This document shows, in pieces, positions 25,340 to 34,335 of a stretch of DNA of 37,878 nt. A program made the translations under genes and the position numbers. The notes under the pieces are model-generated. The model ran no database searches, was not told where the DNA came from, and saw only the letters and a program-made list of their open reading frames with translations. Each line of letters begins with the position of its first letter. The first letter of the stretch is position 1. Source of the stretch: an uncultured Hyphomicrobiales bacterium (lineage in GTDB: Bacteria > Pseudomonadota > Alphaproteobacteria > Rhizobiales > Beijerinckiaceae); the NCBI GenBank assembly GCA_903930675.1, contig CAIYZJ010000089.1:1-37878 (forward strand), written 5' to 3'.

Positions 25340-26200
25340 TCATTCCGCGCGCTCGCGGATGAGGCCTTCCTGTGCAACGGAAGCCACCAGACGCCCGTCT
25401 TGCGTAAAAATAGAGCCGCGTGCAAAGCCGCGATGACCACCGGTAAAGGGGGTATCCTGCGAATAGAGCAACCATTCATCGGCGCGGAACGGCTCGTGCA
25501 GCCACAAAGCGTGATCGAGGCTGGCGGCCTGAATGGTTTTCTCGAACACGGTCCGACCGTGCGGCACCAATGTGGTATCCAGCAAGGTCATATCCGAGGC
25601 ATAGGCCAGCACGCATTGATGGATGGCGGGATCATCGGGCAGCGGGGCTGTCGCCCTGATCCAGACATTGAAACGTGGTTCCATCGGTTTGTGCGACATG
25701 TAGCGTTCGAATTCCACCGGACGTATCTCGATGGGTCGTTCGCGCTCGAAATATTGCCGCACCGGATCGGGCATGCGCGGCAGCACGCGGTCCTTGATGT
25801 CCTGTTCGTTCGGCAACTGGTCGGGATGCGGCACATCCGGCATGGCAATGCGGTGCGACAATCCGGTTTCCGGTACTTGAAAAGATGCCAGCAGCATGAA
25901 AATGACGCGACCGTGCTGGATCGCCTTGACGCTGCGCGTGGTGAAACTGCGTCCGTCCCTGATCCGCTCGACCTCGTAAATGATCGGGATTTTCGGATCA
26001 CCCGGGAGCACGAAATAGCCATGCAGTGAATGGGGCGGGCGGCCCTCGACCGTGCGGCAGGCCGCCACCAGCGCCTGTCCGATCACCTGCCCGCCGAACA
26101 CCCGCTGCCAGCCGACTTGCGGGCTGCGGCCGCGATAGAGATTGGTTTCAAGCTGTTCGAGATCGAGAATGGTCAGCAGCTCATCAACGGCTTTGGTCAT
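25340..26200 (-). CDS. tesB: Acyl-CoA thioesterase II
   Basis: The 286-residue double hot-dog protein hydrolyses acyl-CoA to free acid and CoA. Family marks are NLYRGRSPQVGWQRVFGGQVIGQAL at the N-terminus and, in the second half, LAYASDMTLLDT (with the catalytic Asp) and SLDHALWLHEPFRADEWLLY, followed by GGHRGFARGSIF. Two adjacent ATG codons exist (26203 and 26200); GGGGA is better spaced for the second. The gene stands alone; the divergent upstream gap to the monooxygenase carries an 18-bp tandem repeat. Confidence 0.95.
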   Translation of the reverse strand: MTKAVDELLTILDLEQLETNLYRGRSPQVGWQRVFGGQVIGQALVAACRTVEGRPPHSLHGYFVLPGDPKIPIIYEVERIRDGRSFTTRSVKAIQHGRVIFMLLASFQVPETGLSHRIAMPDVPHPDQLPNEQDIKDRVLPRMPDPVRQYFERERPIEIRPVEFERYMSHKPMEPRFNVWIRATAPLPDDPAIHQCVLAYASDMTLLDTTLVPHGRTVFEKTIQAASLDHALWLHEPFRADEWLLYSQDTPFTGGHRGFARGSIFTQDGRLVASVAQEGLIRERAE

Positions 26201-26245
26201 CATATCCCCGGAAGTTGAAGCCCGAATGGGGTGCGGCTTCGACAG

Positions 26246-26282
26246 TTTCGATCAAATCCAAGATTTTCGATCAAATCCAAGA
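26246..26282. repeat. Tandem 18-bp direct repeat between tesB and the UbiH-type gene
   Basis: Two identical copies of TTTCGATCAAATCCAAGA lie at 26246-26263 and 26265-26282, one base apart (19-bp period, close to two helical turns). They are in the divergent intergenic region, 46 bases before tesB and 108 before the monooxygenase. Paired operator sites are one reading; a simple slippage duplication is another. Confidence 0.75.
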
Positions 26283-26389
26283 ATCGCACAAGAATGTGTC
26301 CCGGGCCACTTCTGTTTTGGTATTCGGCCGCAAGCAGTGATAAAGACGGGTGCGACCAGATCGTAACCCTGTCCAGCGGAAATCCTGCC

Positions 26390-27640
26390 ATGGCCTCTCC
26401 ATCCCCCAAGCAACAATCGGGTTATGATGCCGTCATCGTCGGGGCTGGTCTGGCGGGTCTGACCATGGCTGTGGCCCTCAGGCAAGCCCATGGCGGCCAT
26501 CTGAACATCGCGCTGGTCGATGCGCGGCTTGGTCAGGCTTTCAAGCCCAGCGGCCGCGCCTATGCGCTGGCGGCAGGCGTATGCCAGATGCTCGACGCGC
26601 TCGATATCTGGTCCGATCTCAATGGCCATGTCCAGCCGATCACCAAAATGGTGATCACCGACAGCCGTCTCAACGAGCCGGTGCGGCCGATCTTTCTGAC
26701 CTTTGATTCACCGCAGACCCAAGGCGTCACGCAAGGCTCCTATGCCACGATGGTGGAGCAAGACGCACTGTGGCAGGCTTTGGAACGCAAGGCACGGGCT
26801 GTCGGCGTCACGATGCTGCCGGCGGAGGTGGTCGACCATCAATCTGATCCCCATCGGGTTGTGGTGACGCTCGACAATGGCGCGGTGTTGCAGGCCAAAT
26901 TGCTGATTGCCTGCGATGGCGCGCAATCGATGATCCGCAAACGCGCGGGCATCGCCATGATCAGCCGCGATTATGACCAGTCCGGCATTGTCATGACCTT
27001 GCAGCACGAGCGTCCGCATGACGGCGTCGCCGAGGAGCATTTTCTGCCGTCCGGCCCTTTTGCGACCCTGCCGCTGACCGGCAACCGCTGTTCGATTGTC
27101 TGGACCGAGCGGACCGGCCGCGTCAAAACCTATCTGTCGATGGCGAACGAGGAATTGATCGAGGAGATCGAGCAGCGTTTCGGGCTGAAGCGTGGCCGGT
27201 TGACCATTCTGGATCGTCCGAAAGCCTTTCCGTTGCGGATCGGCATGGCCCGCCGTTTCATCGGGCCGCGTCTGGCACTGGTCGGCGATGCGGCGCATCT
27301 GATCCATCCGATTGCCGGACAGGGGCTCAATCTCGGCCTGCGCGATGTTGCCGCGCTGGCGGAACTGGTCAGCGATGCGGTCGGGTTGGGGCTTGATTGC
27401 GGTGCGGCCACCGTGCTGGAAGATTATGAACAGGCCCGCCGTTTCGATACCGTGTTGATGGGCGGACTGACCGATGCGCTCAACCGGCTGTTTTCCAACG
27501 ACATCACACCGTTGCGCTTGTTGCGCAGTCTCGGTCTGGGGCTGGTCGACCGGATGCCGCGCCTCAAAAACCGGTTGATCAGCGAGGCTTCGGCGGTCAA
27601 CCGGCACATGCCGAAATTGCTGCGCGGCGAGCCGCTTTAG
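26390..27640 (+). CDS. UbiH/UbiF/Coq6-family FAD-dependent monooxygenase (ubiquinone synthesis)
   Basis: From the ATG at 26390 the protein has 416 residues. It is a class A flavin monooxygenase: GAGLAG (residues 18-23) binds FAD, CDGAQSMIRKRAG is the second flavin/NADPH motif, and GDAAHLIHPIAGQGLNLGLRD is the third motif with the HPxAGQGxNxGxxD signature of ubiquinone hydroxylases. It probably hydroxylates a ring carbon of the ubiquinone precursor; which position (C1, C5 or C6) cannot be told because alphaproteobacteria mix UbiH, UbiL and UbiM types. Upstream in-frame codons down to 26231 give an unrelated extension. Its stop overlaps the convergent ChaC gene by 4 bases. Confidence 0.9.
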   Translation: MASPSPKQQSGYDAVIVGAGLAGLTMAVALRQAHGGHLNIALVDARLGQAFKPSGRAYALAAGVCQMLDALDIWSDLNGHVQPITKMVITDSRLNEPVRPIFLTFDSPQTQGVTQGSYATMVEQDALWQALERKARAVGVTMLPAEVVDHQSDPHRVVVTLDNGAVLQAKLLIACDGAQSMIRKRAGIAMISRDYDQSGIVMTLQHERPHDGVAEEHFLPSGPFATLPLTGNRCSIVWTERTGRVKTYLSMANEELIEEIEQRFGLKRGRLTILDRPKAFPLRIGMARRFIGPRLALVGDAAHLIHPIAGQGLNLGLRDVAALAELVSDAVGLGLDCGAATVLEDYEQARRFDTVLMGGLTDALNRLFSNDITPLRLLRSLGLGLVDRMPRLKNRLISEASAVNRHMPKLLRGEPL

Positions 27641-28167
27641 CTTTTCAAAGCGGCGGACAGTCTTTTCAACAATTTGTCCTCGAGCCCCATTTGCTGCAGA
27701 TGCTCATGGGTGGCGATGACATAATCGGGATTGGCCCCCGACTGGCCGACACCGGAGCGGATCAGGTCCAGCAGGCGCGGTTCGGACAATTTCCCTGCAT
27801 ACTGGATGTGGTTGCGGTCGATTGTGAAGGCCACGGCCTGCACTTTGCGGCCGTCTTTCAGACGCACGGGATGGTTGCTTTCGACATAGACCATGGTGGC
27901 CTGTTCGCGCGCCCGCAGATAATCCATCACTGTGTCGTGATCACGACCGGCCACGCGAAAGGCCATGCCGTGGCAGGAGCCGCCATAATCCAGTCCCAAC
28001 ACCAGACCGGGCCGCTCGGGCGTGCCGCGATGGACATGCGAATAGACACAGAGCGAGCGGTGATAGCCATGCAAAGTGGCCACCTGCTGCTCGATAAACT
28101 CGAAGCCCGGCCGCCACATCAGGGACCCATAACCGAAAACCCATAAATCCTGATCACGCTCTTGCAT
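27637..28167 (-). CDS. ChaC-type gamma-glutamylcyclotransferase
   Basis: The 176-residue protein shows the ChaC N-terminus WVFGYGSLMWRPGFEF, with the YGSL substrate-binding loop, then LGLDYGGSCHGMAFRV and the RAREQATMVYVE segment that contains the family's catalytic glutamate. ChaC enzymes split glutathione into 5-oxoproline and Cys-Gly. The ATG has GGA six bases upstream. It is divergent from the DUF2125 gene (82-base gap) and convergent with the monooxygenase; similar placing near DUF2125 and tyrC is seen in other alphaproteobacteria. Confidence 0.9.
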   Translation of the reverse strand: MQERDQDLWVFGYGSLMWRPGFEFIEQQVATLHGYHRSLCVYSHVHRGTPERPGLVLGLDYGGSCHGMAFRVAGRDHDTVMDYLRAREQATMVYVESNHPVRLKDGRKVQAVAFTIDRNHIQYAGKLSEPRLLDLIRSGVGQSGANPDYVIATHEHLQQMGLEDKLLKRLSAALKS

Positions 28168-28249
28168 TTTTTGTCCATGACCGACTGCAAATCACTGTTT
28201 CGAACTGTTATAGAAAGCTTCCGGTCAACAGACAAAGGAAACTCGGCAG

Positions 28250-29299
28250 ATGTCAGATTTAACACCACATGATCCTGCTTTGGCTCCTTTGCCTGCCAAA
28301 AAGAGTTTCCACATGGGGCTGGTGGTGATCCCGCTGGCCTTGGTGGGTTTGCTGGCGGCAGGCTGGTCGGCGTTCTGGTACCAGCAAGTCAATAAATTCG
28401 AAGCCAGACTCGATGAATTGATCGAGCGCGAGGCCTCCCTTGGCAAGCAATGGACCTGTGCGCAGCGCAAGATCGGCGGCTTTCCTTTCCGGCTTGAAGC
28501 GACTTGCGGTGCAACCTCGCTGGTGTTGAAAGATGCGGGGTTAAGTCTGGGAATCGGGACCGTTCGCGCTGTCGCCCAAGCCTATGACCCTTCTTTGATG
28601 ATCATCGAGGCCGACGGTCCGATGCAGATCACCAATCAAGCGTCCGAGACATGGACAACCAAATGGGAGTTGGCGCGCAGCTCGGTGCGGCTTGATTTGA
28701 AAAATCTCAAAGATCTGCCGGAACGTTCCTCGCTTGAAATCAAGTCGATATCGGTTTTCGCACCCAACAATCCGAAAGTGTCGACCACGATCGAATCCAT
28801 CGATGTGCAAGCGCGGCGCAATCCTGAAAAATTTGCAACAGAACGCGCCTATGATCTGGCCTTCACGGTCACCAATCTGGTTGATTTCATGCTGGCCGAA
28901 ATCACAAAGACCAATGATCCTCTGACGCTGTCCTATGATTTGACGATCACGCGCAATCCCGAACCGTCCAAAAAACCTTTGCCGGAACAATTGGAACTGT
29001 GGCGCAGTCAGGGGGGATTGGTCACCTTGCGCCAGATGATGGTCAATCGCGGCCCGTTCAATCTGGTGATGAGCGGTGAAATGGGGCTTGATGCCCAGCA
29101 CCGCCCCGATTTCCGACTGGATACCAAGGTCAAGGGATTGGATGAATTGCTCAAGGCCAGCGGGCAAAAGGCCGATATTCTGAACCTGCTGGGCGGCAAG
29201 CGCGCGGCATCGGGAGAAATGACCTTCAACCTGCGTACCCAATCGGGTCAGGCTTTTCTCGGCCCGCTGCCTCTGGGCAAAATGCCGCCGCTTTACTGA
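28250..29299 (+). CDS. DUF2125 domain membrane-anchored protein
   Basis: The 349-residue protein has one N-terminal hydrophobic helix (about residues 22-44, GLVVIPLALVGLLAAGW) and a long periplasmic-type domain. The pattern QWTCAQRKIGGFPFRLEATC with two cysteines is characteristic of the alphaproteobacterial DUF2125 family, for which I know no established function; the two cysteines may form a disulfide in the periplasm. A weak AsmA-like look (membrane anchor, repeated beta-rich segments) suggests an envelope role, but this is only inference. The stop overlaps the convergent tyrC stop by 7 bases. A possible -10 element (TATAGA) is about 35 bases upstream. Confidence 0.85.
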   Translation: MSDLTPHDPALAPLPAKKSFHMGLVVIPLALVGLLAAGWSAFWYQQVNKFEARLDELIEREASLGKQWTCAQRKIGGFPFRLEATCGATSLVLKDAGLSLGIGTVRAVAQAYDPSLMIIEADGPMQITNQASETWTTKWELARSSVRLDLKNLKDLPERSSLEIKSISVFAPNNPKVSTTIESIDVQARRNPEKFATERAYDLAFTVTNLVDFMLAEITKTNDPLTLSYDLTITRNPEPSKKPLPEQLELWRSQGGLVTLRQMMVNRGPFNLVMSGEMGLDAQHRPDFRLDTKVKGLDELLKASGQKADILNLLGGKRAASGEMTFNLRTQSGQAFLGPLPLGKMPPLY

Positions 29300-30246
29300 C
29301 CCTGTTCGGGGGTGCGGCGGCCGAAATCGGGTGCCGCCGTTTCCTGCCCCAGATCAATGATCCCGCGGCGGATCGCCCGCGTGCGGGTGAAAGTGTCGAA
29401 CAGCGTATCGCCATCGCCCCAGCGTATCGCCCGCTGCAACAGGGCCAGATCCTCGGTGAAGCGGCCGAGCATTTCCAGAACCGCCTCGCGGTTGTTCAGG
29501 AACACATCGCGCCACATGGTCGGATCGGAGGCGGCAATGCGGGTGAAATCGCGGAAACCCCCCGCCGAGAATTTGATCACTTCCGATTGCGTGACCGTTT
29601 CCAGATCGGCAGCGGTGCCGACGATGTTATAGGCGATCAGATGCGGCAAATGGCTGGTGACAGCCAGAACCAGATCGTGATGCTGCGGTGACATCAGCTC
29701 GACATTGGCCCCCAAAGCGTCCCAGAACAGGCTGAGCCGGTTGACGGCCCCGCTATCGGCCTCGTCTGGCGGCGTCAGGATGCACCAGCGGTTTTTGAAC
29801 AGGCTGGAAAAACCGGCATCCGGCCCCGAATATTCGGTTCCTGCGACCGGATGGGCGGGGATGAAATGGACATGACCGGGCAGATGCGGCGACACCGCCT
29901 GCACCACTGCCGCTTTGACCGAGCCGACATCCGACAGGATCGCGCCTTGCGCCAGATGCGGCCCGATCAGTTCGGCCACCACGCTGCAAGCCCCGACGGG
30001 CACGCAGAGGATCACCAGATCGGCCTTTTCGATGCCGGCCACAGCATCGGTTGTCGAGACATCGGCCAGACCCAGTTCCTTGACCCGTTCGATCACGGCG
30101 GGGTCGCGGTCAATCGCGGTGATGGTCGCGGCAATGTTCTTGCGGCGGATGCCGCGGGCCAGCGAGGAGCCGATCAGGCCGAGACCGACCAGCGCGATAT
30201 GGTCAAACAGAGGGGTCGCCAGCGGCGTTCCGAGCTGATCAGGCAC
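29293..30246 (-). CDS. tyrC: Prephenate/arogenate (cyclohexadienyl) dehydrogenase
   Basis: The start is set at a GTG (30246) with AAGGA about 11 bases upstream, giving 317 residues; a TTG at 30273 is less likely. The Rossmann loop GLGLIGSS is at residues 21-28, followed by [23 protein letters not shown] and a helical C-terminal dimer domain with [13 protein letters not shown]. It oxidatively decarboxylates prephenate or arogenate on the way to tyrosine. The start overlaps the hisC stop by 8 bases, so it is translationally coupled to the aminotransferase. No ACT domain is present, hence no obvious feedback site. Confidence 0.93.
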   Translation of the reverse strand: MPDQLGTPLATPLFDHIALVGLGLIGSSLARGIRRKNIAATITAIDRDPAVIERVKELGLADVSTTDAVAGIEKADLVILCVPVGACSVVAELIGPHLAQGAILSDVGSVKAAVVQAVSPHLPGHVHFIPAHPVAGTEYSGPDAGFSSLFKNRWCILTPPDEADSGAVNRLSLFWDALGANVELMSPQHHDLVLAVTSHLPHLIAYNIVGTAADLETVTQSEVIKFSAGGFRDFTRIAASDPTMWRDVFLNNREAVLEMLGRFTEDLALLQRAIRWGDGDTLFDTFTRTRAIRRGIIDLGQETAAPDFGRRTPEQGQ

Positions 30247-31345
30247 GAGACATGAATTCCTTGAGTGAGGCAATGAAATGCAGGTTGGCTTCTTCGGTGC
30301 CGATGGTCAGGCGCAGGCAGTCACCCAGCCCGTAGGCTCCCACGGCACGCAGGATCAAGCCGCGCTCCGACAAAAACGCATCGGCTTCGGCCGCCGTATG
30401 GCCCTTGGTTTTTGGGAAATGGATCAGCAGGAAATTACCGACACTCGGAGTCACTTTCAGGCCGGTGGCCTCGATCTCCCTTGTCAGCAACGGCAACCAG
30501 TGATCGTTATGGTCCATCGCTTTGCCCAGATGCGCATCGTCATGCAGGGCGGCGATACCGGCCGCGAGCGCGGCACCATTGACGTTGAACGGACCCCTGA
30601 TCCGGTTCAGCGCATCGGCGACAGCGGCAGGCGCATAGCACCAGCCCAGACGCAGCAAGGCCAGACCGTAGATTTTCGAGAAGGTGCGCGTCATCACCAC
30701 ATTCTCGCTGGTCGAGACCAGTTCGATGCCTGCGGCATAGTCATTGCGCCGGACATATTCGGCATAGGCGGCATCCAGCACCAGCAGCACATGTTTGGGC
30801 AGGCCCGCATGCAAACGCTTGACCTCGTCGAAGGACAGATAGGTGCCGGTCGGGTTGTTGGGATTGGCCAGAAACACGATTTTGGTTTTGGCTGTCACCT
30901 TGGCCAGAATGGCATCGACATCGGCGGTCAGTTCGGTTTCGGGCGCGACAACCGGCACGCCACCGGCGGCCAGCAGGGCGATTTTATAGACCAGAAAACC
31001 ATGGGTGGTGAAAATGCCCTCGTCGCCGGGGCCGACATAGGCCGAGGTCAGCAGCGACAGGATTTCGTCCGAACCCGAACCGCAAATGATCCGGCCCGCA
31101 TCGAGCCCGTATTTTTGCGCAATGGTCTCGCGCAGCGCGGTCGAGCCGCCATCGGGATAGAGTTCGAGATGGTCGGCGGCATTTTTATAGGCGGCCATCG
31201 CCTCGGGCGATGCACCCAGCGGGGTCTCGTTGGAGGAGAGTTTGTAGAGCTTGCCCGCCGATTTCGAGCCACTTTTGCCCGGAACATAGGGATCGATGCT
31301 CATGACACCGGCACGGGGTTGGGGACGATCAGGCAAAGCACTCAT
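30239..31345 (-). CDS. hisC: Histidinol-phosphate/aromatic aminotransferase (HisC family)
   Basis: The 368-residue PLP-dependent fold type I aminotransferase has [13 protein letters not shown] at the N-terminus, [18 protein letters not shown] and the PLP lysine K224 in [17 protein letters not shown]. The context, between chorismate mutase and cyclohexadienyl dehydrogenase and away from other his genes, suggests it mainly transaminates aromatic keto acids, although HisC enzymes of alphaproteobacteria often serve both pathways. The ATG has GGAA about 7 bases upstream. The gap to the chorismate mutase gene is 41 bases. Confidence 0.93.
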   Translation of the reverse strand: MSALPDRPQPRAGVMSIDPYVPGKSGSKSAGKLYKLSSNETPLGASPEAMAAYKNAADHLELYPDGGSTALRETIAQKYGLDAGRIICGSGSDEILSLLTSAYVGPGDEGIFTTHGFLVYKIALLAAGGVPVVAPETELTADVDAILAKVTAKTKIVFLANPNNPTGTYLSFDEVKRLHAGLPKHVLLVLDAAYAEYVRRNDYAAGIELVSTSENVVMTRTFSKIYGLALLRLGWCYAPAAVADALNRIRGPFNVNGAALAAGIAALHDDAHLGKAMDHNDHWLPLLTREIEATGLKVTPSVGNFLLIHFPKTKGHTAAEADAFLSERGLILRAVGAYGLGDCLRLTIGTEEANLHFIASLKEFMSRA

Positions 31346-31386
31346 CAGATAATTCCGTATGGTTGGAAACGCGACAATCCGGCTGT

Positions 31387-32259
31387 CTAGTCTTGTGGCA
31401 GTTTGAAGCGGGCAGCGTGGCTGCCGATCTCGGTCCAGTCGAACCGGCCGACGCCCAGACCCGCCATAGCACCCGTCAGCGTTTCGGTCGAGACCGAACC
31501 GGGTGCTGCGACCAGCAAAGTCAGGCCGTTTTCATCACCGGCCGAGGCCTCGATATGGGCATCATGCACTTCCAAAGCCTTGCCGAGACCTTCGCGCCAG
31601 CGTTCGATACCCAGCGCATAAAGCACGACTTCGCGGACGGTGGCATCGGCAATCGGCTTGGATACGACATAGATCGGTGTGCCGGCGGGATGGTCGGGCC
31701 GCTCGACAAAGGGCAGACGGGCGATGATTTTGGGGCTGTCGGGGCCGGACAGCGGGATCCACCACGAGCCGCCGGAGCGACCCGGATCAGCCGGAAAAAT
31801 TCCGAGATCACCGGCCGAGGCCGCCACCGCATCGATCACTTCCTGCGCATTGCGGTGGGTGCGATAGGGCACCGTGAAACCGAAATGGAAGCGGGCGGTG
31901 TCGCGCATTTTCTCGTCGCCGATCGAGCAATCGGCATGCACGGTATAGGGAGCCTGCACATAGGTGAAGGTCGATACAATCACCCGCCAGATGCTTTCGA
32001 CCGTATCGAACGGCAACAGGCCGTGATGGCGTTCGGCCAGACGGCGCATCTGGTCGGCTTCGCGGCCCGGACGGAAGGCCGAGCCGGAGGCTTGGGTCTT
32101 TTTGACGCCGATCAGCGTTTCGATGATCTCGCTGCGTTCCATCAACAGGCGGTGCATGGTCTCGTCGATGCGGTCGATCTCGCGCCGCAAGTCGGCCAAA
32201 GTCGGCTGTGCTGTTGCAGGCGTGTTTTTTTCGGTCTGATCAGGCATGGTCATCATCAT
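31387..32259 (-). CDS. Chorismate mutase (AroQ type) with an additional C-terminal domain
   Basis: The 290-residue protein begins with an AroQ-type helical domain (about residues 19-105): [23 protein letters not shown] with the conserved R and the ID-ID pattern, then KK and [12 protein letters not shown]. It converts chorismate to prephenate. The remaining 180 residues ([31 protein letters not shown]) do not form a recognisable prephenate dehydratase (no TRF motif) and may be regulatory; similar two-part proteins occur in other alphaproteobacteria. Several in-frame ATG codons cluster at the start (32259, 32256, 32253, 32247) with no good ribosome site, so the start is uncertain. First gene of the CM-hisC-tyrC operon. 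Confidence 0.88.
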   Translation of the reverse strand: MMMTMPDQTEKNTPATAQPTLADLRREIDRIDETMHRLLMERSEIIETLIGVKKTQASGSAFRPGREADQMRRLAERHHGLLPFDTVESIWRVIVSTFTYVQAPYTVHADCSIGDEKMRDTARFHFGFTVPYRTHRNAQEVIDAVAASAGDLGIFPADPGRSGGSWWIPLSGPDSPKIIARLPFVERPDHPAGTPIYVVSKPIADATVREVVLYALGIERWREGLGKALEVHDAHIEASAGDENGLTLLVAAPGSVSTETLTGAMAGLGVGRFDWTEIGSHAARFKLPQD

Positions 32260-32311
32260 GATTGGGCTGCGTGAACTCCATCTTTGTCATAGACGCGGAC
32301 GGGAGGAAACG

Positions 32312-32332
32312 AAAAAGGCTGGCCGGACAGCC
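32312..32332 (-). terminator. Possible intrinsic terminator or attenuator before chorismate mutase
   Basis: On the minus strand GGCTG-N6-CAGCC is followed directly by TTTTT. It lies 53 bases upstream of the chorismate mutase start and so would stop transcripts that begin further right. A short minus-strand reading frame (27 codons, stop at 32287, with Phe-Phe in the T-run) spans it. The stem is short, so this is weak. Confidence 0.4.
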
Positions 32333-32346
32333 AAAATGGTCATTTT
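32333..32346. promoter_or_regulatory. Palindrome AAAATG-GT-CATTTT in the divergent CM/metX region
   Basis: A 6-bp perfect inverted repeat with a 2-base centre lies between the divergent chorismate mutase and metX genes. It could be an operator shared by both. No known consensus was recognised. Confidence 0.4.
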
Positions 32347-32437
32347 AAACGCCATGGGCATACAAACCATATCGGCCCCGTGACAACAACGGATGAATCC
32401 CCCTTGCGAGACGGGTGACAAAACGATAGTGAGAAAA

Positions 32438-32455
32438 CGTTCGGAAAGACGAACG
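32438..32455 (+). promoter_or_regulatory. Hairpin in the metX leader
   Basis: CGTTCG (32438-32443) and CGAACG (32450-32455) form a 6-bp stem with loop GAAAGA, ending 21 bases before the metX ATG. Alphaproteobacterial metX genes often carry a SAM-II riboswitch; I could not recognise its conserved pseudoknot sequence here, so the leader is unassigned. Confidence 0.35.
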
Positions 32456-32476
32456 GTTGAACCTGAGAGCGGAACG

Positions 32477-33658
32477 ATGCCGCGGTCAAAAACCACTCCG
32501 GCCGTCTCGCAAAACGAGGCGGATCATCCCACCAGTCCGGTGCAGCATTTTGCCGCACACGAGAGCCTGTTGCTGGATTCCGGCGCCTCGCTCGGCCCGT
32601 GGCAGATTGCCTATCAAACCTACGGCACGCTGAACACGGATAAAAGCAATGCGATTTTGATCTGCCATGCCTTGACCGGTGACCAGCATGTGGCCAGCGA
32701 CAATCCGGTGACCGGCAAGCCCGGTTGGTGGACCAGCATGGTCGGACCGGGCAAGTCCTATGATACCGACCGTTTTTTCATCATCTGCGCCAATGTGCTG
32801 GGTGGTTGCATGGGCACATCCGGCCCCGCCAATCACGAGGCGGAAACGGGCAAGGCCTATGCGGTCGATTTTCCGGTGGTGACCATCCGCGACATGGTGC
32901 GCGCACAGGCGCGTCTGGTGGACCGTCTGGGCATCGAGACGCTGTTTTGCGTGGCAGGCGGCTCGATGGGCGGCATGCAGGTGCTGCAATGGGCCGCGAC
33001 TTTCCCCGACCGTGTGTTTGCCGCTATGCCGCTGGCGACAGGGGCCAAGCATTCGGCCCAGAATATCGCCTTTCACGAGGTTGGCCGTCAGGCCGTGATG
33101 GCCGATCCCGATTGGCGCGCCGGTCGTTATCTGGCCGAGGGCACACGGCCCGAAAAGGGGTTGGCGGTGGCGCGCATGGCCGCCCATATCACCTATCTGT
33201 CCGAACCGGCTCTGCACCGCAAATTCGGGCGCAAATTGCAGGATCGTGCCGCGCCGACCTTTTCCTTCGATGCCGATTTCGAGATCGAAAGCTATCTGCG
33301 CTATCAGGGCCGCAGCTTTGTCGAGCGGTTCGATGCCAATTCCTATCTCTATCTGACCCGCGCCATGGATTATTTCGATCTGGCCGACGATTTCGGCGGC
33401 TCGCTGGCCGCTGCTTTCAAAGGGACCAAAACCCGTTTCTGTGTGGCGTCGTTTACATCCGACTGGCTGTTTCCGACCAGCGATTCCCGCGCCATTGTCC
33501 ATGCGCTCAATGCCGCCGGAGCCTCGGTGTCTTTTGTCGAAATCGAGACCGACAAGGGCCATGATGCCTTTTTGCTCGATGAGCCCGTGCTGTTTGCCAC
33601 CAGCCGCGGCTTTATCGACGCGGCCGCGCGTGCGCGTGGCCTGAAGGAGCAGGGCTGA
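32477..33658 (+). CDS. metX: Homoserine O-acetyltransferase (MetX family)
   Basis: The start at 32477 follows GAGCGGAA; an in-frame codon at 32393 would add 28 unlike residues. The 393-residue alpha/beta-hydrolase has the nucleophile Ser163 in AGGSMGGMQ, Asp329 in FTSDWLFP and His362 in DKGHDAF, the complete triad, plus [12 protein letters not shown]. It activates homoserine for methionine synthesis; whether acetyl-CoA or succinyl-CoA is used depends on few residues and is not settled by eye. It overlaps metW by one base (TGATG). Confidence 0.95.
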   Translation: MPRSKTTPAVSQNEADHPTSPVQHFAAHESLLLDSGASLGPWQIAYQTYGTLNTDKSNAILICHALTGDQHVASDNPVTGKPGWWTSMVGPGKSYDTDRFFIICANVLGGCMGTSGPANHEAETGKAYAVDFPVVTIRDMVRAQARLVDRLGIETLFCVAGGSMGGMQVLQWAATFPDRVFAAMPLATGAKHSAQNIAFHEVGRQAVMADPDWRAGRYLAEGTRPEKGLAVARMAAHITYLSEPALHRKFGRKLQDRAAPTFSFDADFEIESYLRYQGRSFVERFDANSYLYLTRAMDYFDLADDFGGSLAAAFKGTKTRFCVASFTSDWLFPTSDSRAIVHALNAAGASVSFVEIETDKGHDAFLLDEPVLFATSRGFIDAAARARGLKEQG

Positions 33659-34293
33659 TGACCGTGCAGCTCAATCACACCGCCGCGGCCGCCCGTGTCG
33701 ATCTGCTGCTGGTCGCCGAGATGATCGAGCGCGGCGCCCGCGTGCTCGATGTCGGTTGCGGAGACGGCACCTTGCTGGATTTGCTGATCAAGACCCGCGA
33801 TGTCGACGGTCGCGGTATCGAATTGTCGCAAGCGGGTGTCAATGGCTGCGTCACCAAGGGCCTGTCGGTGGTGCAAGGCGATGCCGATACCGATCTGGCG
33901 GATTATCCCGATGACGGCTTTGATTATGTCATCCTGTCGCAGACCCTGCAGGCCACCCGCCGTCCGCGCGAGGTCATCGAACATCTGTTGCGGATCGGCC
34001 GGCGGGCGATTGTGTCCTTCCCCAATTTCGGCCATTGGCGGATCCGTTCGCAAGTCGCCTTTCAGGGCCGGATGCCGGTGACCAAAAACCTGTCTTATGC
34101 GTGGTATGACACGCCCAATATCCATTTCTGCACGATTGCCGATTTTGTCTCGCTGACCGACGAGATGGATGCCACCATCGAAAAAGCCGTGGCACTGGAC
34201 CGCAACGGCCAGCCGATGCGGATGACTCTGCCATGGGCGGTATGGAACCTGTTCGGCGAACAGGCGGTCTTTATGCTTAGACGTGGTTCGTGA
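33658..34293 (+). CDS. metW: Methionine biosynthesis protein MetW
   Basis: The 211-residue methyltransferase-like protein has the SAM-binding motif VLDVGCGDGTLLDLL and the MetW patterns GIELSQAGVNGCVTKGLSVVQGDAD and FPNFGHWRIR. MetW pairs with MetX in many proteobacteria and is thought to be needed for full MetX activity; no methyl-transfer substrate is established to my knowledge. Its ATG begins at the A of the metX TGA, so the two are translationally coupled. Confidence 0.95.
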   Translation: MTVQLNHTAAAARVDLLLVAEMIERGARVLDVGCGDGTLLDLLIKTRDVDGRGIELSQAGVNGCVTKGLSVVQGDADTDLADYPDDGFDYVILSQTLQATRRPREVIEHLLRIGRRAIVSFPNFGHWRIRSQVAFQGRMPVTKNLSYAWYDTPNIHFCTIADFVSLTDEMDATIEKAVALDRNGQPMRMTLPWAVWNLFGEQAVFMLRRGS

Positions 34294-34335
34294 TAGGCTG
34301 ACCGTCACAGCTCAACGATCGACAAAGGCTCTCAT

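Noticed and set aside
30278-31390. A 370-codon plus-strand frame opposite hisC.
   Set aside because: Composition is that of an antisense shadow, while hisC has all PLP-enzyme motifs.
32393-32476. N-terminal extension of MetX from an upstream start at 32393.
   Set aside because: The added 28 residues do not resemble the family, the hairpin 32438-32455 would lie within it, and a ribosome site precedes the ATG at 32477.
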